11,474 bases of DNA, from positions 1 through 11,474 of the forward strand of contig JAPUIC010000059.1 of the NCBI GenBank assembly GCA_027297425.1, given 5' to 3'. The first letter of the stretch is position 1, and each line of letters begins with the position of its first letter. The stretch is from Nitrososphaerota archaeon. GTDB taxonomy: Archaea; Thermoproteota; Nitrososphaeria; Nitrososphaerales; JAPUIC01. Both the position numbers and the translations under genes were made by a program. Under the pieces are notes generated by a model, which did not search any database, was not told the DNA's origin, and saw nothing but the letters and a program-made list of their open reading frames with translations. This document shows, one piece after another, positions 1-6,357 of this stretch.

Positions 1-937
1 GCTGGAACGCAGGTTTACATTTTTTCCCATTAATTTCAAATTCTCCTTCTAGCCCTGGATTTTCGATTAATGAATCGAATGATTTCTGAATGTTCGCCAA
101 ACTATCCCACATTAGTGGTTTAGAAGTGATCGGATCTCTGATGTAGTGACCGTCTTCTCCGACAAGGTAAGGCGCATTAGTATGTTTGCATAGGAACTCA
201 GAATCAAAGATTCGAAGTTCGTTCAACAACACATTAAGCATGGAGAGAGCTAGCACGCAATCTGTTCCAGGCCTGATGGGAACCCACTCATCCGCTTTCG
301 AGGCAATATTAGAGCAACGCGGATCTATTACAACCAGCTTAAGCCCCCGTTCTCGGGCGTTAGCCAATTCATCTGCAACGCCTACTTTTGTCTCTACGGC
401 GCCTCCGATCTGTGTTCCAACAAGCAAATAGTAGTCACAATATTCCAGATCAGCCCTAGATCTGAATGAGCCATGGACCATCGAAACCACACCATGACGA
501 TTGTTACCACATATGGCTACTCCTCCTCCTGCCATAATATTGGGACTACCAAAGGCAGAAGCAAAATTCTCCCAAAGATGCCTGCTACCTCCATCAAAGG
601 TTTGAAGGACCAACTTTCTGGGATCCTCTTTCCGTATCCTACTGAGAACTCCACTGATCTTGCTTAGAGCTTCTTCCCAATCTATCTCCTGCCACTTCGG
701 ATCTACTCCAATCCCCTTCTCCGGGTTTGTCCTCTTCAACGGTGTTTTCACCCGATGAGGGCTATAGAGATTCATCGGTGCAGCAAGCCCTTTGGCGCAG
801 ATCATTCCTTTAGTGTGAGGGTTTTCGGGATCGCCTGCAATATTTACAACAACGCCGTTCACTTTACGAACAAGTAATCCGCAATTGTTCCAACACATAT
901 CGCAATTAGTGCGAACGATAACTTCGTTTTGCAGCAA
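1..937 (-). CDS. Molybdopterin (bis-PGD) oxidoreductase, catalytic subunit, C-terminus cut by window edge
   Basis: I translated this strand directly and found about 312 codons open to the left edge, so only the N-terminal part (perhaps 40 percent) of a DMSO-reductase-family enzyme is present. The N-terminal [4Fe-4S] motif is C12-x2-C15-x3-C19-x27-C47, with the usual lysine in CAKG (47-50). Then come SPHRVKTPLKR (59-69) and IDWEEAL (85-91), both typical of the family, and WVPIRPGTD followed by LALSM, the pterin-binding signature of bis-PGD enzymes. A Cys at residue 143 (AIC) sits where many members place the Mo/W ligand; this is inferred, and the substrate is unknown. There is no twin-arginine or other signal, so it is probably cytoplasmic. 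The start is TTG at 937, because an in-frame TAG lies four codons upstream and the next Met (14) falls inside the FeS motif. It is divergent from the MoaD-like gene at 1049. Confidence 0.9.
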   Translation of the reverse strand, partial: MLQNEVIVRTNCDMCWNNCGLLVRKVNGVVVNIAGDPENPHTKGMICAKGLAAPMNLYSPHRVKTPLKRTNPEKGIGVDPKWQEIDWEEALSKISGVLSRIRKEDPRKLVLQTFDGGSRHLWENFASAFGSPNIMAGGGVAICGNNRHGVVSMVHGSFRSRADLEYCDYYLLVGTQIGGAVETKVGVADELANARERGLKLVVIDPRCSNIASKADEWVPIRPGTDCVLALSMLNVLLNELRIFDSEFLCKHTNAPYLVGEDGHYIRDPITSKPLMWDSLANIQKSFDSLIENPGLEGEFEINGKKCKPAFQ

Positions 938-965
938 TATTGATGCCTAAAGTACTATAGCTGGC

Positions 966-977
966 TTATTATTTATT
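966..977 (-). promoter_or_regulatory. Probable TATA box for the molybdopterin oxidoreductase
   Basis: The minus strand reads AATAAATAATAA here, centred about 34 bases before the TTG start at 937. An archaeal TATA box lies about 26-27 bases before the transcription start, so the mRNA would begin near 944 with a leader of only a few bases, which fits the absence of a Shine-Dalgarno sequence. Assigned by eye. Confidence 0.45.
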
Positions 978-987
978 CGTTTTTCAC

Positions 988-1003
988 AGAGCTTGTAGAG
1001 CTC
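988..1003. repeat. Short direct and inverted repeat between two divergent TATA boxes; possible operator
   Basis: The sequence AGAGCT-TGT-AGAGCTC holds two direct AGAGCT copies with a 9-base period. It also reads as a perfect inverted repeat GAGCT-N5-AGCTC (989-1003). It lies 11 bases upstream of the leftward TATA box and 15 bases upstream of the rightward one, a position suited to a shared regulator of the Mo-enzyme and the MoaD-like gene. The motif is short and could occur by chance. Confidence 0.3.
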
Positions 1004-1018
1004 GTTGATAATAGGATC

Positions 1019-1027
1019 TTAAATAAT
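1019..1027 (+). promoter_or_regulatory. TATA box for the MoaD-like gene (leaderless)
   Basis: TTAAATAAT is centred 26 bases before the ATG at 1049, so transcription should start at or very near the start codon. No ribosome-binding site precedes the ATG, which fits a leaderless mRNA. Confidence 0.5.
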
Positions 1028-1048
1028 CTGAATATAATTATTATAGAT

Positions 1049-1360
1049 ATGCGCTCTGGTGCCTCACTTCGAAAAGTCAGGGTGAGGTACTTAGGTATTA
1101 TTCAACGAATTGTTGGAACGAGTGAGGAGGAGATGGAAATCAAACATGAGGCGAAGGTGAGCGACTTGCTTCAAATTCTAAAGAAAAAGTATGGTGAGGA
1201 AATGAAGAACGCACTCGAAGACAACCATATGTTAGCTGCAAATGCCACGATTCTGATCGACGGTAGGAATGTAGAGACTATCCAGGGGCTTGACACTCCG
1301 TTAGAGCATGCTCAAGATGTACAGATAGTGGTGATGGTACCATCGAGCTTTGGTGGATAG
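1049..1360 (+). CDS. MoaD/SAMP-like ubiquitin-fold sulfur carrier with free C-terminal Gly-Gly
   Basis: This 103-residue protein has the beta-grasp pattern of MoaD/ThiS carriers. The N-terminal strand VRVRYLGIIQ (10-19) is followed by a helix around 37-50, then ILIDGRNV (68-75), GLDTPL (80-85), and a final strand IVVMVPSSFGG ending in the diglycine (102-103). In this family the terminal glycine is adenylated by an E1-like enzyme (MoeB/ThiF/MoeZ type) and becomes a thiocarboxylate. That thiocarboxylate donates sulfur to molybdopterin or thiolated tRNA; in SAMP-type proteins the terminus is instead conjugated to lysines. Divergence from a molybdopterin enzyme favours molybdopterin synthase small subunit, but no MoaE is in the window, so a SAMP-like role stays open. 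The only E1 visible is the fusion at 6358-7779. The start is the ATG with a leaderless promoter; a later start would lose little of the fold. Confidence 0.85.
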   Translation: MRSGASLRKVRVRYLGIIQRIVGTSEEEMEIKHEAKVSDLLQILKKKYGEEMKNALEDNHMLAANATILIDGRNVETIQGLDTPLEHAQDVQIVVMVPSSFGG

Positions 1361-1370
1361 CTTAATTTCA

Positions 1371-2771
1371 TCACATGTCTGATTGGTTCTGGCCCAAGCT
1401 TCGTTTCAGGTATTTCCCATGCCCCTTGTTAGCTACGATCTGTCCGTCCTGTAAGACAACCTCTCCCCGAACTATTGTCACCGAAGGCCAACCTTTGACC
1501 TTCTGTCCAGTGTAGTAACAGAAGTTAGCTGATAGCCGAACCAGTTCAGGAGTGATCGTTACCTCTCTGCTAGGATCGAATATAACCAGATCAGCATCAC
1601 TACCAACTCGGATGCCACCTTTCTCGGGATAGAGTCCGAAAATTCGAGCTGGGTTATGTGAAATAACTTCAGGAATCCTCTCGATCCTTAACCTACCTTT
1701 GGAAACACCCTCATGGAAGAGCATCGGAAGGATAAAAGGAGATCCGGCTTGACCACCCCATGAGTTCCAAATGTCAGGCTTGTCGGGGTTAACGAGATTC
1801 TCCTTACGCCTGTTGCAGATATGGTCGGATCCAACAGTATTTAGAGTGCCATTATCAAGAGCCTTCCAGAGGGCATTTACATCCTCACGTTCTCTTATTG
1901 GTGGATTATATTTTGACATTACTTCGAGTTTATCAGTTTTCACAGTAGTCAGGTGATGAATACAGACCTCTCCCTTTAGATTACAACCCTTTTCCCTAAA
2001 TTCGCGTAATACTTCGGGACCTTCTCTCGTGCTAATATGTACAATATAGAGTGGAGCTTTAGTTCGCAAAGCCAAGAACGAAGCACGTCTCATTGCCTCT
2101 TCCTCACAGATATTAGGCCTAGAATCAGACCAAGCAGCTTGATCTGTTCGCCCCTCTGCCTTTAACTTATCAGCCATCATAGATGCGATCTCCCAATTCT
2201 CGCAGTGAGCCAAGGCAAGCATTGGGGGCCCCAATTTAGCTACAAGTCTTAAGCCCTCATAAAAGGTTCCGTCATCAACAGACCATGTGCTTGGGTAGAT
2301 CTGGACACCCCCCTTATTCGCTATGAAGAATTTGATAGAAGTCACACCAAATTTCTGTGCACATTCGGTCACGCCGGCTAACTGGTCGCGATGGTTGATC
2401 ACTGTATGAATCCCAACATCTATCAAGGAATTCTGATGAATCCCTTCAATAATCGGAGGAATGAATTTGGAATATTCCTCCTGCTCGCCGATAAAACTGA
2501 ACACAGAAGTAACCCCACCATTTACCATCGATTCTTGGTCATCCTCTAAATTCTTCACGAAACCTTTGGGCGGATGTCCGAAGTGAACGTGTGGATCGAT
2601 GACCCCAGGAAGAAGATATCCATCTCTAGCATCGATAGCCTTCGTTGCATCAAAAACTGCAGATGGTGAGGATATTGCTACTATCTTGCCTTCATCAATA
2701 GAAACGGTACCCTTGAAAACCCCTTGAGCTGTAACAATATTACAGTTAGTGATGATTAGGTCGAAAGTCAC
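1371..2771 (-). CDS. Dihydropyrimidinase/D-hydantoinase-type cyclic amidohydrolase
   Basis: This 466-residue protein belongs to the amidohydrolase superfamily and has the usual length for dihydropyrimidinases, hydantoinases and allantoinases. These enzymes open cyclic amide rings hydrolytically, using two metal ions bridged by a carboxylated lysine. Expected ligands are visible: H61 and H63 in DPHVHFG, the candidate carboxy-lysine K147 in SIKFF, H189 in LAHCEN, H245 in IVHIST, and D316 in GSDH. YNPPIR (288-293) matches the substrate-loop region. The C-terminal small beta domain returns around 385-450 (GSDADLVIFDP). The exact substrate (dihydropyrimidine, hydantoin or another imide) cannot be read from sequence. 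The start is GTG at 2771 with a TATA box 27 bases upstream, so probably leaderless. It converges with the MoaD-like gene with 10 bases between the stops. Confidence 0.88.
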   Translation of the reverse strand: MTFDLIITNCNIVTAQGVFKGTVSIDEGKIVAISSPSAVFDATKAIDARDGYLLPGVIDPHVHFGHPPKGFVKNLEDDQESMVNGGVTSVFSFIGEQEEYSKFIPPIIEGIHQNSLIDVGIHTVINHRDQLAGVTECAQKFGVTSIKFFIANKGGVQIYPSTWSVDDGTFYEGLRLVAKLGPPMLALAHCENWEIASMMADKLKAEGRTDQAAWSDSRPNICEEEAMRRASFLALRTKAPLYIVHISTREGPEVLREFREKGCNLKGEVCIHHLTTVKTDKLEVMSKYNPPIREREDVNALWKALDNGTLNTVGSDHICNRRKENLVNPDKPDIWNSWGGQAGSPFILPMLFHEGVSKGRLRIERIPEVISHNPARIFGLYPEKGGIRVGSDADLVIFDPSREVTITPELVRLSANFCYYTGQKVKGWPSVTIVRGEVVLQDGQIVANKGHGKYLKRSLGQNQSDM

Positions 2772-2789
2772 AGTGATAAAGTACAGAAT

Positions 2790-2803
2790 TATTTATTTAA
2801 AGT
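2790..2803 (-). promoter_or_regulatory. TATA box for the dihydropyrimidinase-like gene (leaderless)
   Basis: On the minus strand this reads as a TTTAAATAAAT-type box, centred about 27 bases before the GTG start at 2771. There is no ribosome-binding site between it and the GTG. This is one of the clearest archaeal promoter matches in the window. Confidence 0.55.
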
Positions 2804-2982
2804 ATCTTGATTCGAAAGCCATACTCGGTTCCGATATATCGATAGATGAAGCAATCCCTTATCCTCAATAAGTTATCATCCTCAAATTAGATTCAATATC
2901 AAGATGGGTCGTTGTCCGCTAGCCCGAACCGTTTCGCCTTAGAAGATATTAGGGTCTATTTTTCAAGCCGGCTAGGACGAAT

Positions 2983-4230
2983 TTGGGAAATGGGAACGAT
3001 AGTGTATCCTTAAAGTATCTCATTCTTTCATTTTATCTTCCATCATTCTTTCTAAGTTTAGGTATGGGAATTGTAAACCCGATATTGCCGTTATTCGCGA
3101 GGACCTTCGATGTGACCTTTTCTGTTGCAGCACTTGTGGTGACAGCAACCGGCGTAGGAAGGCTTCTGATTGCCATACCCAGTGGTATTGCTATGGACAG
3201 AATCGGAAGGCGACCAATTATCCTAATCGGGGCAGCACTAGCTGTAGTTTCAGGGCTTCTTTCTGGACTTACTCAGAATTTCTTGCAACTCCTGTTTTAC
3301 AGAGTCCTCACTGGTTTATCGATGGGAATGTGGATAGGAGCTAGACAGACAATGATCGCGGATTCGGTTAGATCTTCCATAAGAGGCAAGGTGATGAGTA
3401 CATTCATGATCTCGAGTACTCTGGGTCTAGCTGCAGGACCTGCTATGGGTGGATTCATCGCGGAACTTTTGGGGTTCCGGGCCCCATTTTTCATCTATGC
3501 TCTCGTCAGTGCGATTAGTCTGATGTTGTCATTATTTCTTATTCGTGAGACTATGCCTGAACGCTCAGCAAGCCAAGATAGGTCAAGAAAAGGTATACTT
3601 GGTTTTGATGGAGATATGACTAAGGCATTGCTATCTATTTCCTTCATATCTCTGGCATTCGTTACTACAGTGAGTCACATCAGGATGGGAGCCTATCAGG
3701 TATTGATCCCCTTCTTCGGGAACTACTCTCTAAATTTTGGCCTCGTCGAGATTGGACTATTACTCAGTATTTTAGCCATCTTCCTAATCCTGATAGCCAC
3801 CCCCGCGGGAATGATTATGGATCGTTATGGCAGAAAGAAAGCGTTAGTTCCAAGCATGATTGTATCAGCTCTCGGCATATTCATGTTCCCGTTTGTGATT
3901 GATTTACCACAGGCGATACTAGTTTCAGTAGTAATGGGGATTGGCGTGGGCCTAGGCGCGGGTGCTGTGGCTACAATAGCAGCAGACATGGCTCCTAAAC
4001 GATCCAGAGGGCTTTACATGAGTGTGTGGAGGATGATGGGAGCTGCCGGTGGCTTAATCGGTCCAGTTATGGCCGGTGCCATCATCGACCTTTATACTAT
4101 GGAGATGGCATTCTTCGCAGTCGCTATTCTTCTAGTGATCGCAGCGGTGGTTAGTCAAGTATTCATGAAAGAGACGCTACAAAAAGGGGATGGGAAAGGT
4201 GGAATGTTCGATCCTTTAAACGAGAATTAA
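2983..4230 (+). CDS. MFS transporter, 12 transmembrane segments, drug:H+ antiporter-like
   Basis: A 415-residue integral membrane protein of normal major facilitator length. The cytoplasmic loop 2-3 signature (motif A) is present in the N-terminal half as SGIAMDRIGRRP (67-78). It recurs in the C-terminal half as PAGMIMDRYGRKK (274-286), the mark of the internal duplication of MFS proteins. RETMPERSASQDRSRKG (188-204) is the charged central loop between the two six-helix bundles. GPAMGGFIAE (152-161) resembles motif C of H+-coupled exporters, so export of a small organic molecule is likely; the substrate is unknown. The chosen start is TTG at 2983. The ATG at 2990 is out of frame, and an in-frame TAG lies at 2950-2952. 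T-rich DNA at 2955-2964 could be the TATA box. The Nudix gene follows after 20 bases, suggesting co-transcription. Confidence 0.88.
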   Translation: MGNGNDSVSLKYLILSFYLPSFFLSLGMGIVNPILPLFARTFDVTFSVAALVVTATGVGRLLIAIPSGIAMDRIGRRPIILIGAALAVVSGLLSGLTQNFLQLLFYRVLTGLSMGMWIGARQTMIADSVRSSIRGKVMSTFMISSTLGLAAGPAMGGFIAELLGFRAPFFIYALVSAISLMLSLFLIRETMPERSASQDRSRKGILGFDGDMTKALLSISFISLAFVTTVSHIRMGAYQVLIPFFGNYSLNFGLVEIGLLLSILAIFLILIATPAGMIMDRYGRKKALVPSMIVSALGIFMFPFVIDLPQAILVSVVMGIGVGLGAGAVATIAADMAPKRSRGLYMSVWRMMGAAGGLIGPVMAGAIIDLYTMEMAFFAVAILLVIAAVVSQVFMKETLQKGDGKGGMFDPLNEN

Positions 4231-4250
4231 GGCGGAAAAAGTACTTTTAA

Positions 4251-4844
4251 TTGACGGTTGCCAGCAATGATATGTCAACTCCTCCGGATGCAGATCAATT
4301 AAACGAAGAGACTATCGAATCTAAAACTATCTATTCCGGAAAGATACTTGGGCTAAGAAGAGATACGGTTAAGATTCCCGATGGAAAGGTAGCTATTCGA
4401 GAGATAGTTGAACACGGCGGAGCTGTAGGCATAGTCGCTTTCACTGATGAGGGAAAAATAATCCTAGTAAAGCAATTCAGGAAAGCTACTAACAGAGATT
4501 TGATCGAGATTCCCGCTGGTACTCTAGAAAAAGGGGAAGAACCAATTCATTGTGCTTCAAGGGAACTAGAAGAAGAGACCGGGTACGTTGCTTCAACGAT
4601 AAAGCCTGTTTTAAGTTTCTACCTTGCTCCAGGTTATAGCACTGAACTTATGCATATTTTCTTCGCGAATGACCTCCGAAAGACTAGGCAAAGACTCGAA
4701 GATGATGAAGCGCTAGAACTCATTGAGGTAGACCTTGACGAGGCCATTTCGATGGTGAAAAGAAATGATATTGAAGACGCAAAGACGATCACATCTCTAC
4801 TCGCGGCAAAATTTCTATTTCAACATAATTTAGATAGCGCCTGA
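4251..4844 (+). CDS. Nudix hydrolase, ADP-ribose pyrophosphatase type
   Basis: 197 residues with a complete Nudix box, G90-x5-E96-x7-R104-E-L-E-E-E-T-G-Y (90-112), the Mg2+-binding loop-helix that cleaves nucleoside diphosphates linked to another moiety. The upstream strand VEHGGAVGIVAF (53-64), QFR (75-77) and IEIPAGT (85-91) are typical of the ADP-ribose pyrophosphatase (NudF) branch, as is APGYSTE (126-132), a loop characteristic of ADPRases. Expected reaction: ADP-ribose to AMP plus ribose 5-phosphate. The TTG start at 4251 adds a polar tail; ATG at 4272 (residue 8) is an alternative, with CTTTTAATT at 4244-4252 about 25 bases before it as a possible private TATA box. The gene lies 20 bases after the MFS stop codon. 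Confidence 0.9.
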   Translation: MTVASNDMSTPPDADQLNEETIESKTIYSGKILGLRRDTVKIPDGKVAIREIVEHGGAVGIVAFTDEGKIILVKQFRKATNRDLIEIPAGTLEKGEEPIHCASRELEEETGYVASTIKPVLSFYLAPGYSTELMHIFFANDLRKTRQRLEDDEALELIEVDLDEAISMVKRNDIEDAKTITSLLAAKFLFQHNLDSA

Positions 4845-5008
4845 ATCAAACCCGCTCCTTTAAGCTGGAGTTGAAGAAGACCATTGCGGCATTAGATATT
4901 GATAAGCACCTTGATATTGGAACTCCGTTTGAACGCCCCATGGGAGTAGAAAGCGTATGATCTCAATTCTCTAAAGACTTAGAAAGAGGAATCAGAAATA
5001 AATAAAGC

Positions 5009-5926
5009 GTGTCTGGTCCCCGAAGGTTTAACCTACTAGACCATATAGGAGGAACGCCTCTATTACATATCCAGAATATTGAACTCCCCGATGGGGTTAA
5101 CCTCTTCGCTAAGGCTGAGTGGTTCAATCCAGGAGGTTCGATAAAGGATAGATCGATATCTAGAATAATCGAGGAGGGTGAGAAGAAAGGGGCTTTGACC
5201 CACGACAAGATACTCCTCGACGCAACGTCTGGCAATGCGGGGATAGCATATGCGATGATTGGGGCAGCAAAAGGATACAAGGTCGAGTTAGCTATGCCTA
5301 GTAACGTCAGTCTCGAAAGGAAGAGGCTCATAAGTTCATACGGCGCAACTCTACACTTTACAGACCCATTAGAGGGTTCGGACGGAGCTATCAGACGTGC
5401 GAGAAAGATGTATGCGGAAGATCCTGACCGTTTTTTTTATGGCGATCAGTACAATAATCTAGCTAATGTACGCGCACATTATGAATCTACTGGAGTTGAG
5501 ATAATTAATCAGATACCTTCCGAACCTACTGCCTTCGTTGCAGGAATCGGAACCTCCGGAACGCTGATAGGTACAGGGCGAAGACTCCGGGAAAAATACC
5601 CAGAGGTAAAGATAATTGCTGTAGAGCCGGAAGGCCCCCTTCACGGGATAGAGGGGCTAAAGAATATGGAATCTGCGATCGTACCTGGGATTTATGATCA
5701 CAATTTTCCAGATGAAATTTTTAGTATTAATACAGAAGATGCGCAAAGAACGGCCAGGCTTCTAGCTCGAGTTGAAGGCCTCTTAGTTGGAACGTCTAGT
5801 GGAGCCAATGTCTTTGCTTCTATGGAAATTGCGAAGCGGATTTCAGAAGGGACAATAGTCACTATATTGCCCGATGCAGGGGAAAGATATCTCTCAGAGA
5901 AATACTGGAATGATGTTATGACGTGA
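5009..5926 (+). CDS. cysM: CysM-type cysteine synthase (PLP; likely O-phosphoserine plus CysO-thiocarboxylate)
   Basis: 305 residues of the beta-family PLP cysteine synthases. The Schiff-base lysine is K46 in GGSIKDR, TSGNAG (73-78) is the substrate-carboxylate loop, GTSGT (181-185) binds the cofactor phosphate, and the C-terminal PDAGERYL is conserved. The segment around 214-230 (GLKNM, then IVPGIYD) resembles mycobacterial CysM more than ordinary CysK, as I remember those sequences. In M. tuberculosis CysM an arginine in that segment binds the phosphate of O-phosphoserine; here the aligned residue appears to be K218. Together with a CysO-like carrier and a Mec-like peptidase downstream, the likely reaction is carrier-COSH plus O-phosphoserine giving a carrier-cysteine adduct. 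The start is GTG at 5009; only six residues precede the conserved N-terminal block. The stop overlaps the next gene by 4 bases (5923-5926). Confidence 0.9.
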   Translation: MSGPRRFNLLDHIGGTPLLHIQNIELPDGVNLFAKAEWFNPGGSIKDRSISRIIEEGEKKGALTHDKILLDATSGNAGIAYAMIGAAKGYKVELAMPSNVSLERKRLISSYGATLHFTDPLEGSDGAIRRARKMYAEDPDRFFYGDQYNNLANVRAHYESTGVEIINQIPSEPTAFVAGIGTSGTLIGTGRRLREKYPEVKIIAVEPEGPLHGIEGLKNMESAIVPGIYDHNFPDEIFSINTEDAQRTARLLARVEGLLVGTSSGANVFASMEIAKRISEGTIVTILPDAGERYLSEKYWNDVMT

Positions 5927-6342
5927 CAATAATATTTTCACATGCCTTAGTAAGAAAGATGTGGGCTCACGTGAAACAAGGTCTACCGGAAGAATGCTGC
6001 GGATTCCTCTTGGGAGAGACGAACGAGATGCAGTATGTTAAGAAGGCTATTCGTGCGAAGAATGTCGCTAAAACATCTCGTGAGACTAAATTTGTAATAG
6101 ATCCTCGCGAATTCATGAAGGTTGAGAAGATGGCAAAATCTGCTAAGCTAGATATCATTGGGATATATCATTCACATCCTAATGGACGTGCAGAACCTTC
6201 AAAGTTCGATCTAGAGGTCGCCTGGCCTTCGTATAGCTACATAATCTTATCAGTTCTTCATAGTAAGCCGTTCAAATTACTAAGTTGGGTTCTGAATGAA
6301 GACCGAAGGGGTTTTAACCCCGAAGAGGTAGTTGTATTATAA
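5923..6342 (+). CDS. mec: JAMM/MPN+ metallopeptidase, Mec-like (CysO-cysteine hydrolase / Ubl-processing)
   Basis: A 139-residue single-domain JAMM zinc peptidase with the full motif: general-base E24 in PEECCGFLLG, then H83-S-H85-P, x6, S93-x2-D96. This family cuts after the C-terminal Gly-Gly of ubiquitin-like proteins. The mycobacterial member Mec hydrolyses CysO-cysteine to release free cysteine, and archaeal relatives remove SAMP from targets. IYHSH (81-85) and the short size match the Mec branch. It is translationally coupled to cysM through a GTGA overlap at 5923-5926 and lies 15 bases before the carrier-E1 fusion. Two substrates are plausible: the carrier-cysteine adduct and the internal Gly-Gly/Ser bond of the fusion protein. 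No signal or membrane segment is seen, so it should be cytoplasmic. Confidence 0.9.
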   Translation: MTIIFSHALVRKMWAHVKQGLPEECCGFLLGETNEMQYVKKAIRAKNVAKTSRETKFVIDPREFMKVEKMAKSAKLDIIGIYHSHPNGRAEPSKFDLEVAWPSYSYIILSVLHSKPFKLLSWVLNEDRRGFNPEEVVVL

Positions 6343-6344
6343 CT

Positions 6345-6348
6345 GGAG
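6345..6348 (+). promoter_or_regulatory. Shine-Dalgarno GGAG before the carrier-E1 fusion
   Basis: GGAG lies nine bases before the ATG at 6358 in the 15-base gap after the JAMM stop. It supports this ATG and internal-operon translation by a leadered mechanism, unlike the leaderless first genes elsewhere in the window. Confidence 0.5.
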
Positions 6349-6357
6349 CTATCATTA

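Noticed and set aside
186..667. Plus-strand open frames at 186-431 and 473-667
   Set aside because: They lie opposite the molybdopterin oxidoreductase, whose minus-strand translation is continuous and full of family motifs.
1..937. Assignment of the Mo/W enzyme as formate dehydrogenase with selenocysteine
   Set aside because: No in-frame TGA is present and the likely metal-ligand position holds Cys143 (AIC), while the rest of the protein is outside the window. No substrate can be named.
2772..2982. tRNA or small RNA in the 211-base divergent gap (GATTCGAAAGCC looks like a T-loop fragment)
   Set aside because: The flanking stem does not pair as a T-arm and no acceptor or anticodon arms are found. 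The gap is explained by two divergent promoters.
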